22,365 nt of DNA from DSWT01 sp034433375 (GTDB lineage Bacteria; Chloroflexota; Anaerolineae; B4-G1; SLSP01): assembly GCA_034433375.1 (NCBI GenBank), contig DAOUAQ010000146.1, positions 1 to 22,365 of the forward strand, written 5' to 3'. The position numbers were made by a program, and so were the translations under genes. This document shows positions 7,501 to 14,383 of this stretch, piece after piece. Within the stretch, counting starts at the first letter, position 1; each line of letters begins with the position of its first letter. A model generated the notes under the pieces. That model searched no databases. It had not been told where the DNA came from and saw only the letters and a list, made by a program, of their open reading frames with translations.

Positions 7501-10287
7501 CACGCCGCCGGCCTCGGCGTAGCCGCCTAGCGTCATAGTATGCCCACGCCGCCGCTTCCACGTCTCCAGGAGCGCGTGCGAGAGCAGCGGCAGCGCGCCC
7601 GGCTCCGGCTGGCGGCCGTCGCCCGCGCCCACGTCTTGCAGCAACAGGTCCACCAGCCCCGGCTCGAAGTCCCACCCGCCGCGTTTTGCCGGTTCCTCGA
7701 TGGCGTGGCGCAAGCCATCCACTGTCATCGGCCCGATGTAGACCTGGCGCTGGCTCACCGCCTCGCGCAGGTCGGGGTATTGCGCGCAGTGATCGTAAAA
7801 GTCGGCGCGCAAGGTGAGCACCACGAAAACCCCTGCGTCGCCATTTCTGAATGGCGCGCCATTTCTCTGGGCTGCCGTGAGCAGGTTGGCGATGAAGGCC
7901 CGCCGCTCGTCCGCGTCGCGGCACAGTGTGAACACCTCCTCGAACTGGTCAATGACGAGGAGTGTGGGGAGTAAGGAGTAGGGAGTATGGAGTAGGGGCT
8001 GATTGTTCGAAACTGGATTCTCGATTCTTGATTCTTGTTTCTTGTTTCTTGATTCTTGCATCCTGCTTCTTAGATAAAGACGCAGGCTGCGAGGATCGCG
8101 GACCATGTCGTCCATCAAGGTGGCGGCGGCGGTGACGGATTCGTTGCCCTGGGTGAGGGTGAGGGCCAGACTCTCCAGGGGATGTGCGGTGGGGGTGAGG
8201 ACGTACACAGGCCAGTGTGCGCTTCCCGCGAGGATCTCCCCGCGCCGCATGGCCGCGACCAGCCCGGCGCGCACCAGGGATGATTTGCCGCTGCCCGATG
8301 CTCCCACGATGGCGAGGAAGCGGTTTTGATCCCCACGCTTCACTTCAACGTCGCCCCCATGCTCCGGCGCGGGACGTTCTCCAGGCGGCTGCGCCAGGAA
8401 GAGTTGCCGCAGCAGGCGGGTGGTCAACGCCTCGCGCCCGAAGAAGAGGTCGGCGTCGGCCACATCGAAGGACCGCAAGCCCATAAATGGGGGATCGCCG
8501 GGCGCTGGCGCTGACTCCGCCGCAAATTGCGGCCACCAGGCGGGGACATGCGTGGCAGATTGTTCCCCGATCAGCGTGACGCACTCCGGCGCGGCAGCGG
8601 CGAGAGCGCGCATAAAGGCGCCGGCCCGGGGGTAACGCGCCTGGGGGTCTTTGCTGAGGGCGGTCAGGAGCACGCGCTCCACGGCTTCCGGCAGTGTGGG
8701 ATTGTAGTGGCGGGGCGGCGTCGGCGGCGCCTGGATGCGTTGCAGCATCTCGCTGATGGGGGTGACGCCCTGGAAGGGGCGGTACCCGGTCAGCATTTCG
8801 TAGGCCACGACGCCCAGCGCGTACACATCGGTCGCCGGGCTGATGGGGCCGAGGTTCAAATCCACCTGCTCCGGCGCCATGTAGGCCGGAGTGCCGGTGG
8901 TGGAAGCGGTGTACGCCGCGTCCTCGCCGGGACGCAGCAGCTTGGAAATGCCAAAATCGCCCAAAAGCGCGTGCCCGTCGGGAGTGAGCATCACATTGCC
9001 GGGTTTGATGTCGCGGTGGATGATGCCCTGCTCGTGGGCGTGATCCAGCGCCGCGCTGATCTGTTGGAGGATGGGCCAGGCCTGTTCCAGTGGGAGCGGG
9101 CTGCCGGAAGGCAGCCAGTCTTCCAGCGTTTGCCCGGCGACGTATTCCATCACCAGATACGGTTGTCGCGCGTTTGCCATACCCTGCGCTTCATCCCTCA
9201 TTTCATTTCGGGACGAGCTCGGGGCAAGTTCGCCAAAGTCGTAAACCTGGACGATGTTGGGGTGGTTGAGGCGCGCCAGGGTTTTGGCTTCCTGTTCAAA
9301 GGCGCGCAGCGCATCGGCCTGGAGAAATTCAGGGCGGATGAATTTGAGGGCGACGTAACGTGCCAGGCGGGTGTGATAAGCCTTGTAGACCTGCCCCATG
9401 CCGCCCTGGCCCAGATACGCGACAATCAGGTAGCTGCCTATGGCCTTGCCGATGAGGGCGTGTTCCGGGCGACCGTCGTCGGTGAAGACCTGGGTGCTGC
9501 CGGATAGGGTATTGGACTTGAGCGCCGCGGCCAATTCCAGCGTGGCGGTTTCCGGTTCGACGCCCAGGCCGGCAGCCAGCAGTCGCCGACATTCTTCGTA
9601 ATGGGCGATGGCGGCGTTGCGCTGCCCGCCAAGCACCAGGGCGCGCATCACCTGGCGGTGGGCGGGTTCGCACCAGGCGTCCAGGGCCAGTTGGCGGCGC
9701 GCGTGATGCAGGGCGGCGTCGGCCTCGCCGCGCTGGAGGTAGCTTTCGGCGAGGCGTTCGAGACCGTCCAAAATCTGGCGGCGCAGAGCCTCCCGTTGCA
9801 GCAGCGCCCACTCCTCGAAGGGGGCGCTATCCGCCAGCAGCAGGTCGGCGAGGAAGTCGCCGCGATAGAGCGCTGCGCCCTGTTCCAGATGGCCGCGACA
9901 CACGGCGCACTCCGCCAGGCTCACGTGGGTGTGCGCCTGCGCCGCGTGGAGATGGTCTGTCAGCGCGGCGACGTCGAGCCAGGCGTTGCTCGCGCGGTTG
10001 AACTGGAGCTCGCGGGAGTCAACGAGCAGGAAGGGAGGGTCGGCGTCGCGGTCGCCGAGCGCGCCGCGCAGAGTAGAGAGGGCCTGGCTCAAGTTCTGAC
10101 GCGCGCTGCGTTCGGGATAACCGGGCCACAGGAGGTCGGCCATGTGGTCCCGGTGATGGGGTCGGTCACATTCCACCGCCAGGTACGCCAGTAGCGCGCG
10201 CACCTTGTCGTAGGCGAAGCCATTCACCGGAGCGTCGTTCAGCGTGACTGCAAAATTTCCTAACAACGCAATCCTCAAACGGGGCAT
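4546..10287 (-). CDS. Giant regulator: SARP + Ser/Thr kinase + STAND NTPase + WD40
   Basis: A 1,913-residue protein. Residues 1-95 form the winged-helix head of a SARP regulator and about 100-255 the BTAD domain. A Ser/Thr kinase spans about 286-560: glycine loop LGQGGMGQV (292-300), Lys315, HRDIKPGN (424-431), DFG (444-446), APE (471-473), so it looks catalytically intact. An nSTAND1-type NTPase follows with Walker A GASGSGKS (662-669) and Walker B LLVIDQFEE (776-784). A charged helical stretch (1075-1135) leads to 14 WD40 repeats (about 1195-1880), enough for two seven-bladed propellers, and a tail with AEWAQYLPGEPYR. Likely a cytosolic signal integrator that binds DNA. AGGAGG lies 6 bp before the ATG. 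Residues 743-775, just before Walker B, are encoded by heptamer repeats and look like an insertion. Confidence 0.92.
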   Translation of the reverse strand: MPRLRIALLGNFAVTLNDAPVNGFAYDKVRALLAYLAVECDRPHHRDHMADLLWPGYPERSARQNLSQALSTLRGALGDRDADPPFLLVDSRELQFNRASNAWLDVAALTDHLHAAQAHTHVSLAECAVCRGHLEQGAALYRGDFLADLLLADSAPFEEWALLQREALRRQILDGLERLAESYLQRGEADAALHHARRQLALDAWCEPAHRQVMRALVLGGQRNAAIAHYEECRRLLAAGLGVEPETATLELAAALKSNTLSGSTQVFTDDGRPEHALIGKAIGSYLIVAYLGQGGMGQVYKAYHTRLARYVALKFIRPEFLQADALRAFEQEAKTLARLNHPNIVQVYDFGELAPSSSRNEMRDEAQGMANARQPYLVMEYVAGQTLEDWLPSGSPLPLEQAWPILQQISAALDHAHEQGIIHRDIKPGNVMLTPDGHALLGDFGISKLLRPGEDAAYTASTTGTPAYMAPEQVDLNLGPISPATDVYALGVVAYEMLTGYRPFQGVTPISEMLQRIQAPPTPPRHYNPTLPEAVERVLLTALSKDPQARYPRAGAFMRALAAAAPECVTLIGEQSATHVPAWWPQFAAESAPAPGDPPFMGLRSFDVADADLFFGREALTTRLLRQLFLAQPPGERPAPEHGGDVEVKRGDQNRFLAIVGASGSGKSSLVRAGLVAAMRRGEILAGSAHWPVYVLTPTAHPLESLALTLTQGNESVTAAATLMDDMVRDPRSLRLYLRSRMQESRNKKQESRIENPVSNNQPLLHTPYSLLPTLLVIDQFEEVFTLCRDADERRAFIANLLTAAQRNGAPFRNGDAGVFVVLTLRADFYDHCAQYPDLREAVSQRQVYIGPMTVDGLRHAIEEPAKRGGWDFEPGLVDLLLQDVGAGDGRQPEPGALPLLSHALLETWKRRRGHTMTLGGYAEAGGVRGAIARTAEAVYQQLDAGQQAIARNIFLRLTELGEGTQDTRRRVRHAEIRSQHADAAEVDEVLAALADARLITTEQETVQVAHEALIREWPTLRRWLEEDREGLRVHRHLTEAAQAWETLGRDPGELYRGARLAQAAEWAAAHAAALNTLEREFLAAAQADAEREEAEREARRQRELEAAQRLVEAEKRRAEEKEAAARQLRRQACVNLANSLAARSAVEQVERPDLALLLALEAQTLVDGPQTRGTVLTALQNNPGRVRFLEGTHRDIRAIAVSPDGKMLAAGNQWDLVANAKDNTVHLWDMASDQWVERSFAADMTPLHLAFSPDGKTLAVGGGKVIEEGWGYQEAIVFWDIATGQLVHSIWGAPIQPPPRWPPFNQSLVNSIAYSPDGTLLAAGYNDGAVVLWDAAQGTPVVRILTERSAVVQDLAFTPDGMTLAAAVGCKTDERLGECPEMAILFWDLSAVGALLASEQALRETVRPEQLAETIRLTRAITPANYVKYVRAIAVSPDGRLLAVLGCEPDPGGACSKTRVALWNLETGEVIGRFSDYDAAQFGAGLAFSPEGQFLAAGMRSKLYVWDAKTMELVGRSLVGPSNNNDVSDIAFTPDGHTLIAAYRDGVIGLWESPAYGNTVGTLFARSPAGFVFAALSPDGKTLACGDMDGFIHVWDTATGQPTLPPLAGHEGPVMSVAFSPDGKTLASGGYDHTLRFWDIASGALVGGPIVAQTTHLNLGTLQGYDGVFSVVYSPDGQTLATGDFGGGLYLWDIDRVMAGQPVSHTLGHMGPVFRVAFSPDGQKLASVSWYGMMRLWDVATLQPVSLPLQLHPVAAVAFSPDGKMLVADSDLTGIRLLDMSQTASFGQPIGVPMVHSAALLWVTFSPDGKTLAASDIGGDIRLWDVATQQLIGQPIKGHTNIVTSVLFSPDGKTLYSSSLDGTIRTWDVNPDSWRARACELTRRNLTQAEWAQYLPGEPYRQTCPQWPAGE
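7957..8071. repeat. Two heptamer tracts inside the giant regulator gene
   Basis: On the plus strand, 7966-7993 is four units of NNGGAGT at exact 7-bp spacing (a related GAGGAGT lies at 7957-7963). Bases 8016-8071 are eight 7-bp units: GATTCTC, GATTCTT twice, GTTTCTT twice, GATTCTT, GCATCCT and GCTTCTT. Both are translated in the giant protein. Because three heptamers equal seven codons, the second tract yields the protein repeat QESRNKK / QESRIEN. Confidence 0.9.
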
Positions 10288-10337
10288 TGTATACCTCCTG
10301 AGGCATTGGCCTAATGTGCGTAGGGCCTGCTGTTCTC

Positions 10338-10366
10338 ATTGTAGAGTTTTTTTAGGGAAAATGCAA
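10338..10366 (-). promoter_or_regulatory. Promoter of the giant regulator gene
   Basis: On the minus strand, TTGCAT (complement of 10361-10366) and TACAAT (complement of 10338-10343) are separated by 17 bp. This predicts a start near 10331 and a leader of about 44 nt containing the AGGAGG site. It is the best sigma-70-type match between the divergent genes. Confidence 0.6.
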
Positions 10367-10396
10367 GATTCGAGAGATTTTTTAGGCTTTTTTTAG
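10349..10396 (-). promoter_or_regulatory. Candidate operator: three CTAAAAA repeats
   Basis: On the minus strand CTAAAAA begins at 10396, 10385 and 10355. The first two are exactly 11 bp apart, the third 30 bp further, inside the -35/-10 spacer. SARP regulators are known to bind direct heptamers spaced about one helical turn near the -35, so this may be an autoregulatory site. The A-tracts could also simply bend the promoter. Confidence 0.35.
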
Positions 10397-10465
10397 ACTC
10401 CTCTTAGAGTAGGGAATTACGATGAATACATCCTTTGACTTTTCAAGCAGGTTTGCGAGGTGAGG

Positions 10466-10711
10466 ATGGACTCCCAAAACGAAGGATACCTGGCATATTT
10501 GTTGCGCCTGTGGCGGGTGCGTGAAACACGGGATCGGTGGCGCGTTTCGTTGGAGGACGCGCGCACGCGCGAACTGCGGGGTTTTGCGAGTTTGGAGGAG
10601 GCGATCGCGTTTTTGCAGCAGGAGGTGACCCATAAGGAGAATGAGGGGACAGAAGCGGATCGGGTGACAGGGCAGCAAGGCGACAAGGCAACAAGGGGCG
10701 AGGCAGATTGA
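10466..10711 (+). CDS. Small conserved-type hypothetical protein
   Basis: An 81-residue protein whose first 50 residues (YLAYLLRLWRVRET, then WRVSLEDARTRELRGFASLEEAIAFL) match a small protein type I recall as common in Chloroflexota, of unknown function. The ATG at 10466 is preferred over the GTG at 10460 because GAGG at 10457-10460 gives a 5-bp spacing. The last 20 or so residues (EADRVTGQQGDKATRGEAD) are hydrophilic and encoded by a short repeat tract with an 8-bp AAGG period (about 10671-10697), so the C terminus appears to have been extended by repeat growth. The gene is divergent from the giant regulator and shares its intergenic region, but no plus-strand promoter stood out. Confidence 0.7.
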   Translation: MDSQNEGYLAYLLRLWRVRETRDRWRVSLEDARTRELRGFASLEEAIAFLQQEVTHKENEGTEADRVTGQQGDKATRGEAD

Positions 10712-10860
10712 GTGAGAAGGGGAGGGTTCTGCGCCCTTGCGCTAAGAATACGATGGGGGTACATGGGTTGGGATGTAGCCGCGATTTCCCAATCGCGCTC
10801 TTGTTACCGATGGTATATGCGCCAACAAATTTTTCAATCAATGGATGAAAGGAGTGTAAG

Positions 10861-11976
10861 ATGGACAGCTTGATGATGGAATCCAAGAGGAAGTTGAACT
10901 TTGCAAAGGGATGGGGGCTGGCGGCGCACCTGCTATTGGCGCTGCTGCTCCTCATCGTGACCGCCTGCCAATCGAATTCGGCCGGCTCGGCAACGGAGGC
11001 CGCGCCGGCGACGCAGCCGCCCACCGCAACGCCGGTTCCGCCGACGGCGACCTCAGTCCCGCCGACAGCAACGCCGACGGAGGAAGCGGTGGACGACCGT
11101 GTGCAGCGCGCTATTAAATATCTGGACCTGGACGATCCCTATGCCGCGATGCGCACGGTGGATATTTACCTGCCGGAGGCAAGCGGAGCGCCGTACCCTA
11201 CCGTTATTGTGCTGACGACCGGTGGCGACCGACCTATGAATTATACAGATCTGGCGCAGGAATTCGTCGCACGCGGCTATGCGGTGGTGGTGGTCAGGGT
11301 ACGCACCTCCAATTCTTCAGATCCCTATCGTCTACTTGGCGAAGAAGATACCCATTGCGCCTTCGCCTGGTTAATGGTCAATACGACGACCTATGGCCTG
11401 GATCCACAGCGTATGTTCGTCTTTGGCCATGACTCCGGCGGGTTCGTGGCAGTTAATCTGCCTTTGCACGATGAGGCGGCCTGGGCGGATAGTATGAAAG
11501 AGTGCCCTTATCCAATGCCTGATCGTACCGCCATCAAGGGGGTTATCACTTACCACGCGCTGCTGGGAATTCCGGCGGGAATACTGGGGGCATGGCCGGT
11601 GGAGCATGCTGTCAGTTGGGGGATTCCAGAGGCGGAAATGATGGCAGGCGTCAAAGCGCTGCGCGCTGCGCCGCCCCAAAAGTGGCATGAGAGCGGCCTG
11701 TTGGATGATCATGCTATGAAACTCGCCCGCCTGTTGCCGCTGTACTGGGTATATCAGGCGCGGGATGCTCAGGCGCCGCCGCCGCCCTACCTGCTGCTCT
11801 ACGATGGCGGCAGTTTTTTTAGCGTTACTTGGGCGCTAGAGACAGGGACCATGGCCGAGGCTATGCAAGCGGTAGGAATGGCGGTAACGTTGCAATCGCT
11901 GTCGGCCGACTCGGAAGTCACGGTGGCCCAGGTCGCGGCGGCGGCGGATGCGTTTATCCGTGAGATTTCCAAATGA
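10861..11976 (+). CDS. Lipoprotein with degenerate alpha/beta-hydrolase domain
   Basis: This 371-residue protein has a signal peptide ending in V-T-A-C (lipobox Cys36), a PPTATP-type linker (about 52-75), then a domain alignable to hydrolase copies A and B: VDIYLP, then ARGYAVVVV, then CAFAWLMVNTTTYGLD, then GHDSGG. The nucleophile Ser192 is kept, but the oxyanion H-G-G is L-T-T-G-G-D (118-123). At the Asp position of the paralogues there is GGSFFSV, and at the His position ADSEVTV. It is therefore probably a weak or dead enzyme, perhaps a binding protein; a triad rebuilt from other residues cannot be excluded. AAAGGAG at 10848-10854 gives 6-bp spacing to the ATG. It converges on the DUF4432 gene across a palindrome. 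Confidence 0.82.
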   Translation: MDSLMMESKRKLNFAKGWGLAAHLLLALLLLIVTACQSNSAGSATEAAPATQPPTATPVPPTATSVPPTATPTEEAVDDRVQRAIKYLDLDDPYAAMRTVDIYLPEASGAPYPTVIVLTTGGDRPMNYTDLAQEFVARGYAVVVVRVRTSNSSDPYRLLGEEDTHCAFAWLMVNTTTYGLDPQRMFVFGHDSGGFVAVNLPLHDEAAWADSMKECPYPMPDRTAIKGVITYHALLGIPAGILGAWPVEHAVSWGIPEAEMMAGVKALRAAPPQKWHESGLLDDHAMKLARLLPLYWVYQARDAQAPPPPYLLLYDGGSFFSVTWALETGTMAEAMQAVGMAVTLQSLSADSEVTVAQVAAAADAFIREISK

Positions 11977-11991
11977 GGCCAATGCCGCCTG

Positions 11992-12029
11992 ACAGCCTTG
12001 CGAAGGTTTCCGAACCTTTGCAAGGCTGT
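11992..12029. terminator. Palindrome, copy 3, between convergent genes
   Basis: Seventeen-base arms (ACAGCCTTGCGAAGGTT and AACCTTTGCAAGGCTGT) flank the loop TCCG, with one G-U-type mismatch. It sits 15 bp after the hydrolase-like gene and 4 bp before the stop of the convergent DUF4432 gene, so it may end transcription from both sides. It lacks a long T-run. The core is the same repeat as at 3146-3175. Confidence 0.6.
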
Positions 12030-12033
12030 GAAA

Positions 12034-13125
12034 CTAAGCAGCAATCAACGCTTTAATCTTTTCTTCAACGCGCCGTGCCTCATCCGCCGCCAGCGCCCCA
12101 ATCTCGAATTCCGCCACGAATGTTTTGCCGGGCGGCAGCACCTTGACGTACCCTTTCGCCTTCTCCGCGAGGTAGCCCTCCGGTTCGCACGTCCCGGCTT
12201 CCACCAGGGCGATGGCGTCTTGATCGGGCGTGCGCGAGATCCAGCGCGTGGCTTTCGGCAGTTGGGAGGGGCGGTGGCGGATCACATCGGCGTTGCCGTC
12301 GGGGTGAATTTGTAGGGAGTGCGCCCAACCGTCCGCGTCGGCGAGATAATCAATGAAGAAGACGCCTTCCGGATCGAAGGCCAAATCCGGTGTGAGGACG
12401 TGGTGTTTGGCGGGATTGTCGCGCAGTTCGGCCAAAAATTCGGCGTAACCGGGTCCCGGCTTGATGTGGCTGGGGATACTCGCCCGCACCCGCACGTGTT
12501 CCGGCGTGGGAATCGCGCTGTAGACCAATCGCCCGTTGTTCACCGGCCTGAAATTGACGTGCGCCAGGTAGAGCAGTTCCTGCCCGGAGTTCTTGAGGTT
12601 GGTGATGGACATCGTCACGTTGAACAGTGTGGAGCCAGCATAGAGTTTGACCAGAGGCTCGGCAACGTAATTGTGCGCGAAGGCGACGGTGTGCCGGTAC
12701 TGCCCGCCCATGCCGATGTACGTCCCTTTTTCGTCCTCGCCGGTGACGACGTAAGCGGTCTCGTAGGGCGCGTTGGGCAGTTCGCCGTGCAGTGGGTGTG
12801 TGTCCTGCGCCGATGGCCCGCCGACGCCGGTGATCCCACAGTGCTGCAAAAAGCCGCCGAACGTCTCCAGGAACGGGCGGTTGGGGTACGGTTGCGTGAA
12901 CATTGACTTCATCGTGAGGTTGCGCCCGTTGAACGTCGCTGACCAGACCTGCTGCCCCTGGAACGGCAACAGCACCAGTTCACCCACGTCGCTCGTGAGC
13001 CGCAGTCCGCACACCCCGCTCGGAAAGCGGGAGGTCGAGGCGGTCAGCGCCCCGTAAGTGACAAGGGTTTTCTCTTTTTCTGTAAAGCATTCAGGGTACA
13101 GATTCGTTATCGCCTTGAAACCCAT
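12034..13125 (-). CDS. DUF4432 family protein (aldose 1-epimerase-like fold)
   Basis: A 363-residue cytosolic protein of the DUF4432 group in the galactose-mutarotase superfamily. Visible family features are FGGFLQHCGITGVGG (about 89-103), a His-containing DTHPLHGELPN (108-118), LAHVNFRPVNNGR in the middle, and a C-terminal GYVKVLPPGKTFVAEFEIG. Members are thought to bind or epimerise a sugar or sugar acid, but the substrate is not settled. GGAGGG (complement of 13131-13136) lies 5 bp before the ATG. It is the last gene of a minus-strand series with a hydrolase, a VOC protein and a PHP phosphoesterase, consistent with sugar catabolism. Its 3' end is the source or sister of the two fragments at 3157-3346 and 4311-4539. 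Confidence 0.88.
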   Translation of the reverse strand: MGFKAITNLYPECFTEKEKTLVTYGALTASTSRFPSGVCGLRLTSDVGELVLLPFQGQQVWSATFNGRNLTMKSMFTQPYPNRPFLETFGGFLQHCGITGVGGPSAQDTHPLHGELPNAPYETAYVVTGEDEKGTYIGMGGQYRHTVAFAHNYVAEPLVKLYAGSTLFNVTMSITNLKNSGQELLYLAHVNFRPVNNGRLVYSAIPTPEHVRVRASIPSHIKPGPGYAEFLAELRDNPAKHHVLTPDLAFDPEGVFFIDYLADADGWAHSLQIHPDGNADVIRHRPSQLPKATRWISRTPDQDAIALVEAGTCEPEGYLAEKAKGYVKVLPPGKTFVAEFEIGALAADEARRVEEKIKALIAA

Positions 13126-13150
13126 CCTTGCCCTCCATTTGTGAGTGATT

Positions 13151-13220
13151 GGTAACTGGTAATCGGTAACTGGTAATCGGTAACTGGTAATCGGTAACTG
13201 GTAATCGGTAACTGGTAATC
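13151..13220. repeat. Tandem repeat, five perfect 14-bp units
   Basis: GGTAACTGGTAATC is repeated five times without change. Each unit is two heptamers, GGTAACT and GGTAATC. The tract begins 25 bp upstream of the DUF4432 start codon, between it and the upstream hydrolase gene. Confidence 0.95.
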
Positions 13221-13276
13221 AGGCCCAACTTGACCTTTTCTGACCACAACACACAGATTACTAATCCCCCAATCCC

Positions 13277-13304
13277 TGATTACTGATTACTGATTACCGA
13301 TTAC
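13277..13304. repeat. Heptamer tract TGATTAC x3 plus CGATTAC
   Basis: Four contiguous 7-bp units, approximately the reverse complement of the heptamers at 13151-13220. The last unit contains the stop codon (complement of 13301-13303) of the hydrolase gene. Together the two tracts could fold as a hairpin in the mRNA between hydrolase and DUF4432. Confidence 0.9.
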
Positions 13305-14380
13305 AGCTTCTCCCATAAGAAATCATACGCGCGGCGGCCGCTGATTTGGTGGCGGCCTTCGAAGTAGTCGGTTTCGACGTGATCCGCCGCGCCGAAGATG
13401 CCGTACACCTCCCGCGCTTTGGCGACGCTCTGCTGGACGGCGGCGATAGGGAAGATCGGGTCGCGCGTCCCGGCTTCGACGAGCAACGGGCGCGGCGCGA
13501 TGAGGCCCACCAGGTCGTACATCTCGCCGAACTGCCACAGCCCGGGGACGAAGTTGCAGGTGCAGTGGTGCATCGCCAGGATGCTGTCCTTGAACGTGCT
13601 GTAGTAGCCGCTGATGACGCACGCCTTGATCCGCGGATCGGTGCAGGTGGAGAAGAACGTGTGCATCCCGCCGCCGGAGATGCCCATTGCGCCCAGACGG
13701 TTGGCGTCCACGTCGGAGCGCGTTTCGAGGTAGTCAATCAGCTTGCGGGCGTCATGGGCGCGCAGTCCAACCGCCGAGCCGCCCAGGTGGAACGCGAGTT
13801 TGGCCGTGTGGTCGCACGTGGACGGCGCTTCTTGGCCGAAGGTTGCGTCGAGATACGAAAAATCGGTCTGTCGCTCGCCGAAGCACGAAATCTCCGGCGC
13901 GGCGACGACGAACCCACGCCGACACAGCGCCACGCCGAAGTCCTTGTGGTAGCCGTCGGGCGTGTCGCGCTCGACGCCGTCCTCCCACAGGCCGACGATG
14001 TCCTTCACGCCATAGCCGTGCCCGTGGAAGGCGACGACGACGGGGTGGGGCGCTGTCCCTTGCTTGGGAACGAGGATGTAGACCGGCATCAGCGTGTATG
14101 CCGAGGTGCGCAGCAGCCACTTCTCGCGGGTGTAGTCGCCTTTGTCCACGCTTTCCAGGCGGCGCGGACTGAGCGGCGCGGCAGGGAAAGCATCGCGCTG
14201 GCCTGCAAACCCCAGGATTTCCGTCAGTGCGGCGCGGGTGGTCTGTTGCCAGGTCTCGGCTGTGGCGCGGCTCTTAGCGTGAAACCGATAGGGCGCTTTC
14301 TCCGGTGCGTAGAGCCGCCACAGCGCGTGGGCGGGTTGCAGTTCGAGCAATGTCTGACTGTCGAGTTTAGCTGTATTCAT
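13301..14380 (-). CDS. Alpha/beta hydrolase, acetyl-xylan-esterase / Abhydrolase_7-like
   Basis: A 359-residue protein without signal peptide. It has oxyanion motif H-G-H-G (119-122), nucleophile motif G-I-S-G-G-G (Ser235), Asp307 in GTRDPIFP and His344 in EGRHQISG, a complete triad. VVVAFHGHGYG, CFGER and APRPLLVEAGTRD place it with the large dienelactone-hydrolase / acetyl-xylan-esterase-like group (PF12715 type). It is likely a cytosolic esterase acting on a sugar ester or related compound; substrate unknown. The ATG lies 3 bp after the stop of the upstream VOC gene, so the two are almost certainly co-translated. The stop codon falls in a heptamer repeat tract. Confidence 0.88.
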   Translation of the reverse strand: MNTAKLDSQTLLELQPAHALWRLYAPEKAPYRFHAKSRATAETWQQTTRAALTEILGFAGQRDAFPAAPLSPRRLESVDKGDYTREKWLLRTSAYTLMPVYILVPKQGTAPHPVVVAFHGHGYGVKDIVGLWEDGVERDTPDGYHKDFGVALCRRGFVVAAPEISCFGERQTDFSYLDATFGQEAPSTCDHTAKLAFHLGGSAVGLRAHDARKLIDYLETRSDVDANRLGAMGISGGGMHTFFSTCTDPRIKACVISGYYSTFKDSILAMHHCTCNFVPGLWQFGEMYDLVGLIAPRPLLVEAGTRDPIFPIAAVQQSVAKAREVYGIFGAADHVETDYFEGRHQISGRRAYDFLWEKL

Positions 14381-14383
14381 CGT

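Noticed and set aside
6701..7924. A 407-residue minus-strand frame inside the giant gene
   Set aside because: It is rich in Arg, Gly and Ala and overlaps the STAND and helical region in another frame; it has no start context or domain.
8527..9507. A 326-residue plus-strand open frame
   Set aside because: It is antisense to the kinase domain of the giant gene; the kinase motifs are all on the minus strand.
13151..13304. A CRISPR-like array
   Set aside because: The 14-bp units are directly contiguous with no spacers, and no cas gene is nearby.
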